Under the pieces are notes generated by a model. The model was not told where the DNA came from. It saw only the letters and a program-made list of their open reading frames with translations, and ran no database searches. DNA of 64,000 nt from Phragmites australis (lineage: Eukaryota; Streptophyta; Magnoliopsida; Poales; Poaceae): assembly GCF_958298935.1 (NCBI RefSeq), contig NC_084927.1:24130001-24194000 (forward strand), in the 5' to 3' direction. Every line of letters starts with the position of its first letter. The first letter of the stretch is position 1. Shown piece after piece: positions 36,870-47,947 of the stretch. Position numbers and translations under genes: made by a program.

Positions 36870-37330
36870 GGAATGATGTTTCTCAATGTTGACGCATCGT
36901 ATGATGATGAAACTAAATCGGGAGCTACTGGGGCTATCATTAATGATGATAAAAGGAAATTTCATTGTTTCTTGCAACAGGAAGATCGATTATATTTTAT
37001 AGGCCTTGATGGCGGAAGTGACGGCTGTTCGGGATAGCTTGGATCTGGTGATTAGCACTGGTTACAATAAGACCATCGTCTGCTCTGCCTGTATGGAAGT
37101 TGTTTCGACAATGCTGGCGGGTGGGATCTCTGTTACAGCAACAGTAGCTGTTTATGAAGATTGCAATGTCACAGCAGGAGGGTTTGACCAAATTATATTA
37201 GCATTGCCTCATGTGTTAGCTAGGAGGAGCAGTGTTCCGGCCGACTGTTTGGCATGAGGAACCACCAAGTTTTTTAATTTCAACTTTGGTAAACGATATA
37301 TCAGTTATTTGATGATTAATAAAACTTGCC
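36870..37330 (+). pseudogene. LINE-type RNase H (RVT_3) remnant
   Basis: The plus strand encodes FLNVDASYDDETKSGATGA and IINDDKRKFH, then after a frameshift near 37005 MAEVTAVRDSLDLVISTGY and CMEVVSTMLAGG. After another shift near 37205 it gives WHEEPPSFLISTLVNDIS. This is the order of the reverse-transcriptase-associated RNase H-like domain (VDAS core, acidic AE, terminal PP..L..DV). Two frameshifts and an internal stop show it is dead. It is probably the 3' end of a LINE; the reverse transcriptase itself is not present upstream. Confidence 0.75.
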
Positions 37331-37785
37331 ACGATAGTTTTCCTAAAAAAACATTGGCGAAACCCGAAACAATCACATGAACGAATTGGGACCACAGTTA
37401 ATACCCCTTGCGGCATCTAATAGACAAAACATCAACTCAATCACTCGACTGAACCAGACGAAACTAGAAATCTTTTGGTTCGTACCCTTTGAGTTTTTTT
37501 TTTATTGCGAACCGCACCCTTAAGTTCTTGCCTAACTTGCTAAACTCGTGGCTGGGAGAATTAGTTCCACAGTTGAAGTCACCTAGGGGATCTTGCCACA
37601 ACTCGTTCGTATGTTTCCGTCACATCGGATCGGATCAGCTCATCAGATGGGAGCATGGGAGCTTCCATAGGGCCATCCGGCCATGATCTCGTGGGAGGGG
37701 AACGCCGGAGGGGGGTGTTATTGTGCGGGTGTGCCTACTGCCTAAACATGCTGCAGTTCTGCGGGCTCCTGATCGGAAAACCTAG

Positions 37786-38183
37786 CTGTGTTTGGTTTTT
37801 CGTATGGATTTTATAGAGTTGCAATGTATAGTGTGGCGGGGCAGAAACGAATTGAACGGAGTTATATTTATTAAAAAATCATGTTTAGTTGATTGTATTT
37901 GTCTAGACAAACTAAGTTAAGTTTTTATTCGGTTAACTGAATCTGAGACCGTTTGAACTAATACAAGAATTAAAATTATGATATCATGTAAAGATAATTT
38001 TATGATACTAACAGTTAACCCATCTACATGAAAAGATATATCTGTCGGGCGAGACTAAATAGATATATTTGCATTGTTGAAGCAAACTGTAACAATAGAT
38101 ATGGAAAAACAAATATGCTTTTTACTTATGATTATACAATCTATTAAATCAAATTAGAATAAATTTAAACAACCAAACACACC
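37786..38183. mobile_element. Non-autonomous DNA element with TGTGTTTGG ends
   Basis: GCTGTGTTTGGTT on the left and, reverse complemented, GGTGTGTTTGGTT on the right form short inverted repeats around an AT-rich 0.4-kb body. A target duplication is not obvious. Confidence 0.5.
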
Positions 38184-38674
38184 GATAGCCCAACCCATGC
38201 CATTACATGGATGGCAGTGATGTCCAGTATGGATTCTTAAGGGATGGCTCAAGGAGCAGAGATGCTGATTCGCACATCATTTGTTCCTCTTGTGATTTAT
38301 TTATTTATTTATTATCGGAAGAGATCCCAAGAAAAAGATTCGGTAGAGTAGCAAAAGAACCTAGCCATATTCCAGCCGTTTCTTGCAAAAGCAAAAGTCG
38401 GTTTGTCTAGACTCGGCCCGTTCTTGATTCTTACACCAAGCATTGCATGATTGCATCGCCGCTCCTGCGCTGTCAACTTCTGGAGCATCCCCACCTAAAA
38501 AAAAGAGCCGAAACGCAACTCCGCCACGAACTCTGTCCTGTCCATCCCGTGAACTAGGTGTAAAGGCCGGTGATTCCCGCTCCCGCAGGACAAATCCGAG
38601 TCCAAGCCCGCGTCCACATGGCAGCAACAGCGTCGCTCGCCAATTGCTATGCCCCTCAAATCTGCCTATTGTTA

Positions 38675-38907
38675 GACCATTTCTAACTATATTTTTTTTA
38701 TTTATCTTTCTTATATTCTCTTATCTATAATAGCTTCTATTCGAAAGAATCTATGAAGAAAGAGAAGATAAAATTCTATTTTAAAATGAATGATTTTGAA
38801 AATCTCTTCATAACGAAAACCATGAAGAATAACTGTTAGGACGATTAAAATAAAAATATATTCGTGAATGTATTTTAGACACTAACAAAAATCGATTAAG
38901 GATGGTA
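38675..38907. mobile_element. Tourist-like MITE (family A, copy 3)
   Basis: TTA flanks both ends (38672-38674, 38908-38910). Ends GACCATTTCTAAC and, reverse complemented, TACCATCCTTAATC are inverted repeats. It shares AATGAATGATTTTGAAAATC and CCATGAAGAATAACTGTT with copies 1 and 2. Confidence 0.8.
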
Positions 38908-39094
38908 TTAATAAATCTGATCCTAGTTAGCTTTCCGATTACTTAATTATTTAAGCAGCTAATCCTCTTCTTCCGCTTCCCGCGAGTGGACAAGAGAGCT
39001 GCCGAAGCAAACAACTACCAGCAGGCTTCGGCTGAATTCTTTACTATGCTAAATGCGACATGATTGTTCGGCGATCTTTCTACGTGTCTTGGCC

Positions 39095-40163
39095 AGGGTT
39101 AAAAAATTTGTTAGTGGATCGAAATGCGTCACTCAGTGGTTTCACGAATATCGTGAAATTTGGTGAGAATTTAGTCGAATTTACTTAGTCTAACTGATTT
39201 GATCGTAGCAAAAATGATTGGATTATCGGGCGAGCAAAAATTGATTGAATTTTATCAAAAACTCATCATATTTTTCACATTTTGTTTATGGTAAAAATCG
39301 CTCGAATCCTATCAAAAACTATTCGGTTTATCAAATTAGAGTGGAATTCAAGAAAAATCATAAAAATAGATCAACCTTGTAAAATTGATAACTAAATTAT
39401 CAAAGCTCCAAATCAAGTTAAAGAAATTTTGTTGGTTCCTTGTAACATGATATATATGATAAAAATATTTATACTCATAAAAAATTATATATTTTATGTG
39501 AGAAATTTTATTTGCTAAACCAGTTAAATGCATAGTTAATTATTTGCTAATCTAAAAATCATGAAACCAATTGTTTAGTCTTCTTACATGATCCTCTATT
39601 TTTCAAAAAATACATGAAATCATGAAATAGTTATTGTAACATGCATGATTGAGTAAATATGTTGTAACTAGATTAATTCATAATTAATCCATCACACCTA
39701 AAATTAGTGGAACCACATTTATTAGTTTAATTAAACAATGTTTTGTGTAGTAAAAATAATAATAGACATGAGGAAGTTAATTACAATACTTTTTCTTACA
39801 TGTTTCCTTTATGTTTGTGAACTTTGTAAAAATTATGAAGAAATTAATAAATTTTAAATAAAATAAAACTAATTTTATAGATCCTCTTAAAGTATACCCT
39901 ATACATAAAAAATATGTATTTACATGTTAATATTTTTCTTAATATAAGTTAATAAATAAGTTGCACATTTTTTAAAGCATACTTTTTCTTTTTTTTCCCA
40001 ACATTCTCTCTGTGAAATACGATGCAAAAGGTATTGTTTTTGAATTTTTCATAAAAGTTCTTAGAATTATCTCTAGTTTATTTTTAAAATTTTTGAATTG
40101 AAATTCGAAAATCAATATTCGGTACGGACGAAATTGACGATTTTCTATGAATTTATAAACCCT
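39095..40163. mobile_element. AT-rich DNA element, repeat family B (longest copy)
   Basis: The block starts AGGGTTAAAAAATTTG and ends, reverse complemented, AGGGTTTATAAATTC, a weak terminal inverted repeat. Its left half matches 47105-47580 (TGATAAAAATATTTATACTC and neighbours). Its right half matches the interior and right arm of the foldback at 53465-54289 (TAGTCTTCTTACATGATCCT, ATGATTGAGTAAATATGTTG, GATTAATTCATAATTAATCC). No coding capacity is seen. Confidence 0.65.
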
Positions 40164-40169
40164 AGTCTC

Positions 40170-41925
40170 GGGTGATTAGCAACAAAATAAGGAGGAGTAA
40201 GAAGATTAGCCTCACTTTATGACTTCGCTGCATCCGTCGCTTGCTCCAGTGAGAGATGGAACGTGCATAAGTTTTTTTTTTTTTGGGTGTGTGTTTTTCT
40301 TCTCTCTAGTGATTGTGCTCCTTACGTTTCGGCATCAGATCACATGAGCCTCGTCGTCGTCAGCGAAATCAACCCAAACCAAGCCAGTCGATGATATATA
40401 GTGGCAGCTGGGGCCCCACCGTCTGATTGCGTGCCGATGGACTGTAGCCACGTCATATCCAGCTTGGCCTCTGTTCGCTGCCTACTGCCTGGCACCAATC
40501 AATCCGATCGCAGAAAATGGAAGCGGAAGGCACTACGCTGGATTTTCCATCTAGCCACTAGATCGCTTCAATTTTCTTCAGAAAAAAAGCTCACTGTAAT
40601 TCAGCGGCGGTTATTTCTGAACAACGGTAACATGTAATCGAACAGAACACCTTGCCGATTAACAAAATCTGAGCTTGGATTTGGAAAAAAAAGAGAGAGA
40701 AATTATTCCGTCACAGCATCTAAAGATTCTGAAATTTCGCTTGCGCTCCTGCTAGGACAAGCGCGCAGCGACTCGGAGATGCAAATCATTTTCCCGAAAT
40801 ACGAAAGGAAGGGGCAAATCGAACGACTAGGTACTGGAGATCGCGTACCTAGCAATCACGGTGCGACGGGCGAACTGATGACGATCCGGCCAGGAGCATC
40901 GAGCGACGAACTGCGCTGCGCGAGCCTCCTCGAGAAGCCGAGATCCTCGCCTCAATGACGAGCTAGGTTAGGCTTCCTGACGGGGGAGCTGGAGCTCGGG
41001 CGAGCGACCGGTCCACCCCTCCTCCAATCGAGCTCCTGCTCGCTTCTCCCCGTGACGAGGGGGTCCGCAAGGCACCGGGTGTCCGTGTGCAGGTGGGTAG
41101 GGGGAAGAAGCTTCCAAAGTGAAGGAAGGGGTGGGAAGGGACGAAGAGGACGGGGGCGAGATGCGATGAGCGAGACTCCTAGCTTTAAATCAACCAATCG
41201 ACGCGATGCCCTTCCATGTACTCTAGAATTGAGATCCTAACATCTTCCGGAGTTATCTTGAGCTACTATCTTTTATTTCTCTTAAATTTTTTAAAAAAAC
41301 TCGTTTTTAATATTTAATATCTTATAGTGTTTAGAGTTATCTTTTTATTATTTAAGAGCTAGCTCTTTAAGATTTTTTTCTATATGAGCAAGATTTTTTC
41401 TTCACGTCAATTTCATCTCTACCTCCATCTATTTCTCTTTTCTCTATATACCATAATAATAAAAACTTACTACTATCTACCACCACTAAAGTTACCCTAA
41501 GTAAAGTCCGGATGACTAGTTTTTTTAAGCAGTTGGATCTTCAATGTATAAATAAGATTCCATGTTACAGTATTTTTGTAAGAAATAGAATTGATATAGT
41601 AATTACAACGACTCTTCTTACAAAATACTATTCTTGTTTAATTTTAAAGGATGAAATCACAGGATCTGAATTCGTATACTCCCAGTGCTAATGTCTTATG
41701 GAATGACACTATACATTGGGAGTATCCTTACGCTATGAACTTTCAATTGATCCCCGCATTTGGACACATTAGCCTTATATACGAGGACCCTATGTTGCAA
41801 TATAACCGGGTGCATGCAGTGTATCATAGGATCATAATCCAACGGCCCATATCTGTGTGAGCATTGTAGGACAAGTTCAGCGCTTATGATGTCTACTAAT
41901 GCATGAAATCAAAGTGATTTCCTAC
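40170..41925. other. Intergenic, no supported gene
   Basis: A GC-rich island at 40840-41200 has unlinked open frames without family signature. The 41230-41515 stretch is AT-rich and MITE-like but without matched ends. The 69-codon frame at 41651 has no recognisable relative. Confidence 0.4.
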
Positions 41926-41928
41926 TGG

Positions 41929-42096
41929 CATGGGCGAAGCTAGCGGGTGGTACCCTGTGCCAGTGTATTAGGGTAAATAAAAAATTTAGTATGTTTAATT
42001 TTGATCATATATGCGATAAATTAAGTTTTAGGATCAATATTTATTTTGGATTGTGTATTTAACACCACCGTCAATTAAAGTCTAGCTTCGCCCCTA
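41929..42096. mobile_element. hAT-type MITE with 8-bp target duplication
   Basis: Ends CATGGGCGAAGCTAG and, reverse complemented, TAGGGGCGAAGCTAG agree at 13 of 15 positions. They are flanked by cctactgg (41921-41928) and cctacagg (42097-42104), an 8-bp target duplication with one change. Size (168 bp), end sequence and target length fit small hAT MITEs. Confidence 0.85.
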
Positions 42097-42104
42097 CCTA
42101 CAGG

Positions 42105-44059
42105 TAACTCTGTTCATATTCCGACTTTTGGAGAGGTACTCTGTTGAGGCCGAGTTCATACACACGTATAGAACGTTCGAGTTTGCGTGCATTCAGCAGC
42201 AGGATTTGAGCTCGCAAATTTACAAATTTAGGATGTTTAACCATTCAGCCAAGCAATATATTCTGCAGGTAGGTGGGCATAAAAGTGTTTATCTGTGCCA
42301 AGAAAAAGGCCATTGACCTTTACAGCCCCGCCATCCGTGAAATCTCGATCCGACGGTGAGGGCTAATCCACTCGTTCTTCACGTTGGCGGGCCCACAGCC
42401 TACACATGGCACCAGTCAGACCGTAACACGTGGAACACATCGGCTGGCCCTGCCAATTGGCCGGCAACCGACAGCAACGCCACGTCCTCTCGTCCCCGAT
42501 TTCAATTCAATGCTTATTATCCGTAATTTTTTTATTGGCCAGCTTGCCACCCCAGCCGGTGGAGCTGATCGTGGCAGCATGTGATCCTCATGCAACGCGT
42601 GGTAGCATGCATCCCGGGGAGGCTTTAATTACTTACTATGGGGTTGATTGGATATCTGCATGCAGAAATCTAATATCGTGAATGTCTATAATCTAATATA
42701 TTTTCATATTATGATCGGTGAATGCAAATATATATTCGTAATCTAGCTCGTCAGGTGCAAACTCATGTACGTGTCTATGTAGCTGAGTCCACTTGTTAGT
42801 ATTACAAATCATATTTACGTGAGTAATCAATCACAATATCAACTTTTACATTCACCTATACGTCTGCAGATTTGATTAACCAAATAAAAACTCAGATCAA
42901 TATTTTCAAACAGATACAACAAATTAAATATTTTTTTAATAAATACAACTCTGCTCAAACTGTATATACGATATATAGGAGCAAAACTTGTAAGGGTTTG
43001 TAGACCAATCACAAACTATATGGCCCGTGACAGCGATGAGTCTTGGAGTTTGTAGGCCATGCATCATGCATGCATGTGGTTGGGACGCGCGTAGATGGAA
43101 TTGGAAACAAGGGCCGTAGATGGAATTGGGAACAAGGGCCGGATCCGTGAATCAAGCTGGTCACAGCACTCCATTATCCAGTGCCAGTGCCAGGTGCGAG
43201 AGGTGTTTGTTGGCATGTGCTCCTCGTCATCGATCAGGGTGGTCGCAGACTGACTACATTGGCACGGTACCTGCACTGCACATGCATGGGCTGCTGTTGT
43301 TGCATGCGCCGCCCGATCGATGCACATGGAGATGGCTGCACGTCCATGTGACGAACAAAATGTACGCCTGTTTGCAGGTAAACGTTCCTAGCTAGGTTTT
43401 GATTCAGCTGTTGGCGTCTACCAAGACATCAACCTGGTAGTTGGTTCCACACATGCTTCTTTTCTTTCTAGCTTGCCCTGAAATGCTTCAGGAGAACTTG
43501 GTACATGCTTGAATCTCTTGGATGATGCAAAATACGGAGAGTTCTACACGAAACAATACGCTTTCTCCGTGAGCTCGATCACGACTCCGACGTTTATATA
43601 TCTCTGGTTCCAGCCGAGGTCTCGTCCATCGCACGTTCCCTGAGGTCTATGCATGGCTACATAGTGTCAACTTGGAGGATGTGGCATTCGTCAAGTGTAA
43701 CAAGCTAGCTGCGGCCAGTCTATCATGCATCATTGCCAACGAATGAAGGGCGTGGTCTCGTCATGTCCTCGCCCGGCAAGCTGATACCGGATCCATGGAT
43801 ATGCCAAAGATTTCACGAGTCTTCATGTGTTTTCAAAAAATATTAAAACGAGTCTCCATGTGGTTGCACATCATCTTTGGCTTGTTTGACAGAACTCAAT
43901 CTTTAAGAATTTTCGAAGCAGAAATTTCACTAAGAGGATTTAGTGAACCATTTTACTTCTATTTAATTTTAAAATAGAAATTTAAACTATTTTATCTTAA
44001 TATATAAATATAAGATTTAACATAGAGCTTGTAAATGGAGCCTTACCACACATAGCCTT
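42105..44059. other. Intergenic, no supported gene
   Basis: Mixed DNA; possible MITE debris at 42640-42960. Short frames at 43064-43395 lie on a duplicated segment and lack motifs. I see no gene. Confidence 0.4.
43091..43140. repeat. 25-bp tandem duplication
   Basis: Two head-to-tail copies of a 25-bp unit beginning GTAGATGGAATTGG differ at one base. Confidence 0.9.
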
Positions 44060-44133
44060 ATTCAAAAGCGCATAAGTACTTCTAGGCATCCCTAATATTC
44101 AAAAGCGCATAAGGTGCTTCGAGGCATCCCTAA
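44060..44133. repeat. 37-bp tandem duplication
   Basis: Two adjacent copies beginning ATTCAAAAGCGCATAAG and ending GGCATCCCTAA, with a few differences, about 215 bp before the U1-like sequence. Confidence 0.8.
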
Positions 44134-44346
44134 GGCCCAAATTACAAACGAAGCAGCAGGCCCAAATGACAAGGCTTGGTGCGCCCAAATGGCCAAATTA
44201 GCTTCGGCGTCATTAGCGCCCAGCGAACGTTCCGAGCTTGTGATACGCAGGCGCGCGGAATCGTCTGTAGCCCCGTACCGGTGACTCTAATCACCTACCG
44301 GCGAGCCAGCGGGCTATGTGAGCACGAGGCAGGGGGTAGTTCCAAC

Positions 44347-44504
44347 ATACTTACCTGGACGGGGTCTATGGACGATCAATAAGGTTTAGGGCCTAGATCA
44401 ATGGCTCATATTGTACTTGGTGGGTGTGTTGGTCTACCATCTTTTTAAGCGGGAGAGTGGACTTCATAATTTGTGACAAAAAGGTACGTGTCCGCGTAGC
44501 CCCT
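44347..44504 (+). ncRNA. U1: U1 snRNA copy, probably a pseudogene
   Basis: The segment begins with the exact U1 5' arm (ATACTTACCTGGACGGGGTC), which pairs with 5' splice sites. It stays colinear with plant U1 to the 3' end: TTGGTGGGTG at about +70, CCATCT stem, GGGAGAGTGGAC, the Sm-site-like CATAATTTGTGA, and a final TAGCCCCT. Differences are mostly C to T (GGCC to GGTT or GGTC, CCCC to TTTT), as in decay of methylated DNA. The plant snRNA upstream element (TCCCACATCG type) and the TATA box expected near -30 are both absent from 44230-44346. It is therefore most likely an unexpressed retro- or segmental copy. Confidence 0.8.
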
Positions 44505-45164
44505 AAAAATTCTTAAATCATTAAACAATTTTTTAAAAATAGAAATTTGCAAAGCCTGAAAAATTTTAGTGACATCGTTGGAAAGGCCGTTGTTGTTTTC
44601 GTCAATATGAAGTTGCCATGCTCGTTACAAATGTAATAGGCTGTTGGCACCTACCATCAAGACTTCTTTTTTTCTTTTTTCTTTTCTTACATGTTCTTTT
44701 AAACGAATGCTTGTTAATTCTTTCAACCGAAACACAGCTGGAGAACTCAGTACACGCTTGACTCTTGAGTTACGGAAAAAGATGGAGAATTTCACGGGAA
44801 ATAATTCAATTCCTCGTGAAGTCATGATTTCGGACGAGCTGGTCTTTATCTACAACATTCCTTGAGTCAAGACTCGATTACAAAGCGTGACCCTGGAGGA
44901 CATGACATCGTCGTCAAACAGTAGGAGCATCCAGTCTATTATATTATGAATTAATGCCTCGACAAAATGTGGAGATTTCACAAGCTTCATGCATCTCTTG
45001 AAAAAGGATCCGCACGTGCTCGCACGTTTCGTGTTTAATATTGAAAGCCCAGAAGTTGTCGTGAATCAAGCTTGACTTGGTTGAATAGTGGAGGTGTATC
45101 GATTAAACTTTAAATTTGCTCAATGTGTGTATTATTAAAGTGAATTTTTTTCCAGTGATATGCG

Positions 45165-45305
45165 ATGTACCTGTCGATAGCGAGGCGCGTGTGGTGACTT
45201 CGTCAATCTCTAAGTTTCGCATATTCGATCTTTAGTATGTGTTATGTGAGTGTGGTGGTGTGAGTTTGTATGTGCATCTATTGTAATAGGATTTCTTGAA
45301 AAAAC
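45165..45305 (+). mobile_element. SINE/LINE 3'-end fragment
   Basis: GATAGCGAGGCGCGTGTGGT followed by GACTTCGTCAATCTC and a GT-rich tail ending in TTGTAATAGG is a string I recognise from grass short retroelements (Au-like). The 5' pol III promoter part is missing. An A-rich stretch follows at about 45298. Confidence 0.5.
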
Positions 45306-45404
45306 AAAGGTTGTCTCCAGATAGACCTTATTTATTTATATTTTTTTAAATAACAATTACAAAAATAGGTTCCTATTTTGAAAAATCGTATATCTAGACT
45401 ATTG

Positions 45405-45803
45405 TCGTCCGTTGGAAGGATGACAAAATACAATATTTCATTGCTCTCAAAATTTAAAACACTATATATAAATAGTCATGAAATTTTCTAAAAAATTATA
45501 GTACAGATGATCCTATCATCTAGCTAAAAAAAATTAGCAAAAAAAGTTGCGTGTACAGTGAAAACAGAAAAGATAAATTTTAGGGATGCTGAAATTCGTA
45601 CATACTTAGCTGAAATTTGTCATTTTTGTTTCTTATTGTACATGTTATATTTTTATTTGAATTTTTTTAGAGCTAGATGATAACATCCTCTAGACTGTAA
45701 CTTTTTTCCAATTGTACATGACTATTTTTATAGTGTTTTGAATTTTAAAAGGAATGAAATGTTGTATTTTTATTTTTTTAACCTATCACTCGTTGGAACG
45801 ATG
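45405..45803. mobile_element. Foldback element (long inverted repeat), about 0.4 kb
   Basis: The left arm (about 45430-45526: ACAATATTTCATTG, TTTAAAACACTATA, AATAGTCATG, ATCATCTAGCT) reappears as reverse complement in the right arm (about 45671-45768: AGCTAGATGATAAC, CATGACTATTTTTA, TAGTGTTTTGAATTTTA, GAATGAAATGTTGT). Arms of about 100 bp flank a loop of about 145 bp. A transcript would fold into a long hairpin. No coding capacity is seen. Confidence 0.7.
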
Positions 45804-46104
45804 ATATGTTTATTTTTAAAAACATGTAATGTCACGTAGAACCAAAGAGTGGAGCTAATTTCTTGCAGCTGCCAAATGTTCGAGTCCTCAGGGATCCTCT
45901 GCCGGCATGCCCTCCGCGTGCTCTCAACACTTACCACTTTCAGATCCCGGACCGCTACCTTCCTCTCCGGTGGCGCAGAACCCAGCCACCACATTCCAAA
46001 TCCTTGAATGGAGCTCCAGCTCCCTCTCACAGAGAAGCATCTGAGAGAGTGGAAGCATTGCACTCCATGGCCTCTGCACTGGTGAGCGAAGCGGCCAAAT
46101 CGAG

Positions 46105-46198
46105 TGAGCGGATGAATCTCGCAACGCAGGAGGTCTCCATTCTCCTATCGAATGAGCGGATGGATCTCGCAACGCAGGAGGTCTCCATTCTCCTATCC
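46105..46198 (+). repeat. 48-bp in-frame tandem duplication in a small ORF
   Basis: A 48-bp unit occurs twice, keeping the frame of an ORF (ATG 46067 to stop 46261, 64 residues) and giving two copies of ERMxLATQEVSILLS. The ORF has no known relative that I recognise. An acceptor-like TTGCAG lies at 45863-45868 and the frame is open from there. It may be a fragment of a lost gene. Confidence 0.6.
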
Positions 46199-46505
46199 AG
46201 GATAAGGCAGCAACCTGCTCTGGTGCGTGTTTCAGGTGAAAATGTGCATAAGCCGCAGTAGCCTACACCATTGCATTTTCCACAAGTAGTGATTAGCAAC
46301 TAGAGAGCTTCGGGACCAGTGTAACGCGGTGTATTACGTTCTTCCATGTAAACCTTTTCTTTTGGTAGATCCATCTCGAAGTTCATTTTGCATTGTCCAT
46401 TCCCATTTGCAAGCAGTTGGTAAGTGTTTGGCCAATTTACTCATCACCTCAGCTACGTCCTTGTTCTTATGATTGATAATAAGTATGTTATAGTTTAAAA
46501 CGCAA

Positions 46506-46578
46506 GCCGTCTTAGCTCAGTCGGTAGAGCGCACGGCTTTTAACCGTGTGGTCGTGGGTTCGAATCCCACAGACGGCG
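46506..46578 (+). tRNA. trnK-UUU (nuclear): tRNA-Lys (anticodon UUU)
   Basis: The 73-nt sequence folds as a complete cloverleaf. The acceptor stem is GCCGTCT paired with AGACGGC, with discriminator G. The D arm contains the A box (TAGCTCAGTCGGTAGAGC). The anticodon loop is CTTTTAA in a GCACGG/CCGTGT stem region, giving UUU (Lys). The variable loop is short and the T arm GTGGGTTCGAATCCCAC holds the B box. There is no intron, as expected for this isotype, and no CCA is encoded. A pol III terminator follows within 10 bp, so the gene is likely active. Confidence 0.97.
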
Positions 46579-46583
46579 TTATG

Positions 46584-46588
46584 TTTTT
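46584..46588 (+). terminator. RNA polymerase III terminator of tRNA-Lys
   Basis: A run of five T residues starts 6 bp after the mature 3' end of the tRNA. Confidence 0.8.
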
Positions 46589-47104
46589 ATTTTGCTACAT
46601 GGTTTTACTGCTGGCGTCGGGGCGTTCAGTTGATTGCTGACTCTATGGTAGACTGTCTACTCCACAGCCACAAGCCTACAAGAATAAAAAAATAGCCAAT
46701 AGCTGCTCTGGTTTCTTTAGTGTGTTTGGTTATGCTTTTGGTTTTTATAAGCTGACTTAATAAATAGGATTGTTTAAAAGTAATTTTGGTAGAAGCTAGA
46801 AGTTTATTTATGAGAAAATCACTCTGTGGTATGATATATGGGTTAATATTTATGATAAAAAAATACACTCAGCAGTGTGTAATCGTGTGTATTATTTCTC
46901 ATATGGGTTAATATTCATGATAAAAAATCCACTCTGCAACATGTAATCGTGTGCTAATATACTACTGAAGTTTTCAGTGTAGATATATACCTCACAATAA
47001 ACATATAAATAGACATATATGTACTAAAGCTGGTCAAGTGTGCCGCGTCAAATGGGCTAGCACAAGGTATGGCTATTTTGGCTCAGGCTAGGTACATCAG
47101 GGTT

Positions 47105-47580
47105 TTATTTACTGTTTTTGAAACGGTAATAGCTCCCTAGCGGTAACCGAAAATGCGCTCGAAATTCAGCTAAAATTCGTACAAAATTCATTTGCTAAAA
47201 TTTAAAATTTAGACAAAAAATGCAAGGTTCTCCGTTCGGTAATCGGTCGAATCGGACCAGTTACTGAGCGTTTTTCTCGATTTATCGAGCGCTTTTCTCG
47301 AATTTTCCGTATTATCGGTAACCGCTCGGTTTTCTGATTTATCGAGCAGTTTGCTCGATTTTTATTTGAGTTCAACCAAAAAAAACTAAAAATTGGCTCA
47401 ATCTTGTAAAATCAATAACTAATTTATCTGAGCATCAAATTAAGTGAAATATTTTTTTTTTATTTTTTTATAACATGATCTACGTGATAAAAATATTTAT
47501 ACTCATAAAAGAATTAAAAAATTTCTATAAAAAATATATCTATTAAACCAAGTTAAATACATAATTAACTCTTTGCTACG
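47105..47580. mobile_element. Repeat family B, truncated copy
   Basis: Begins AGGGTTTTATTTACTG and carries GTTACTGAGCGTTTTTCTCG and TTATCGAGCG words. It then matches 39360-39540 (AATCTTGTAAAATCAATAAC, TGATAAAAATATTTATACTC). It breaks off before the GC-rich promoter region of the PME-1 gene. Confidence 0.6.
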
Positions 47581-47947
47581 CGCAGCTCCACCACCTCCAC
47601 GGGCGGCGCTGCATGCCCTGCGGCGGTGTGGCCAGCGACTGGCGGTGCCGTGCCATATCTAATCGGCTACTGCCACCTGGCTCCCCGGTCTGACTTCGGC
47701 TCAGGGCTGCCATCTGTCGTGCCGGGCAGGACAAAGCGTACAGCAGAAAACCGCCTCGGCTGGGAGAAAGCGTATTAATCTGAGAATCTCCCGCTGCATG
47801 TTCCCTTGCTTCTCCAACTCCGTTTCCCCTCGTCAGTCGTCACCCTCCTTGCCGTCGTGTCCCCCACTCCCCCTCCCCCCTCTCGCGGCTTCTCCTCGCG
47901 ACGCGAGCACCGCCGGCTTCTTCGCCAGAGCACCCGCAGCGCCTTGC

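Noticed and set aside
41651..41860. 69-codon ATG frame
   Set aside because: Isolated, unlike any family I know, flanked by transposon debris; not enough to call a gene.
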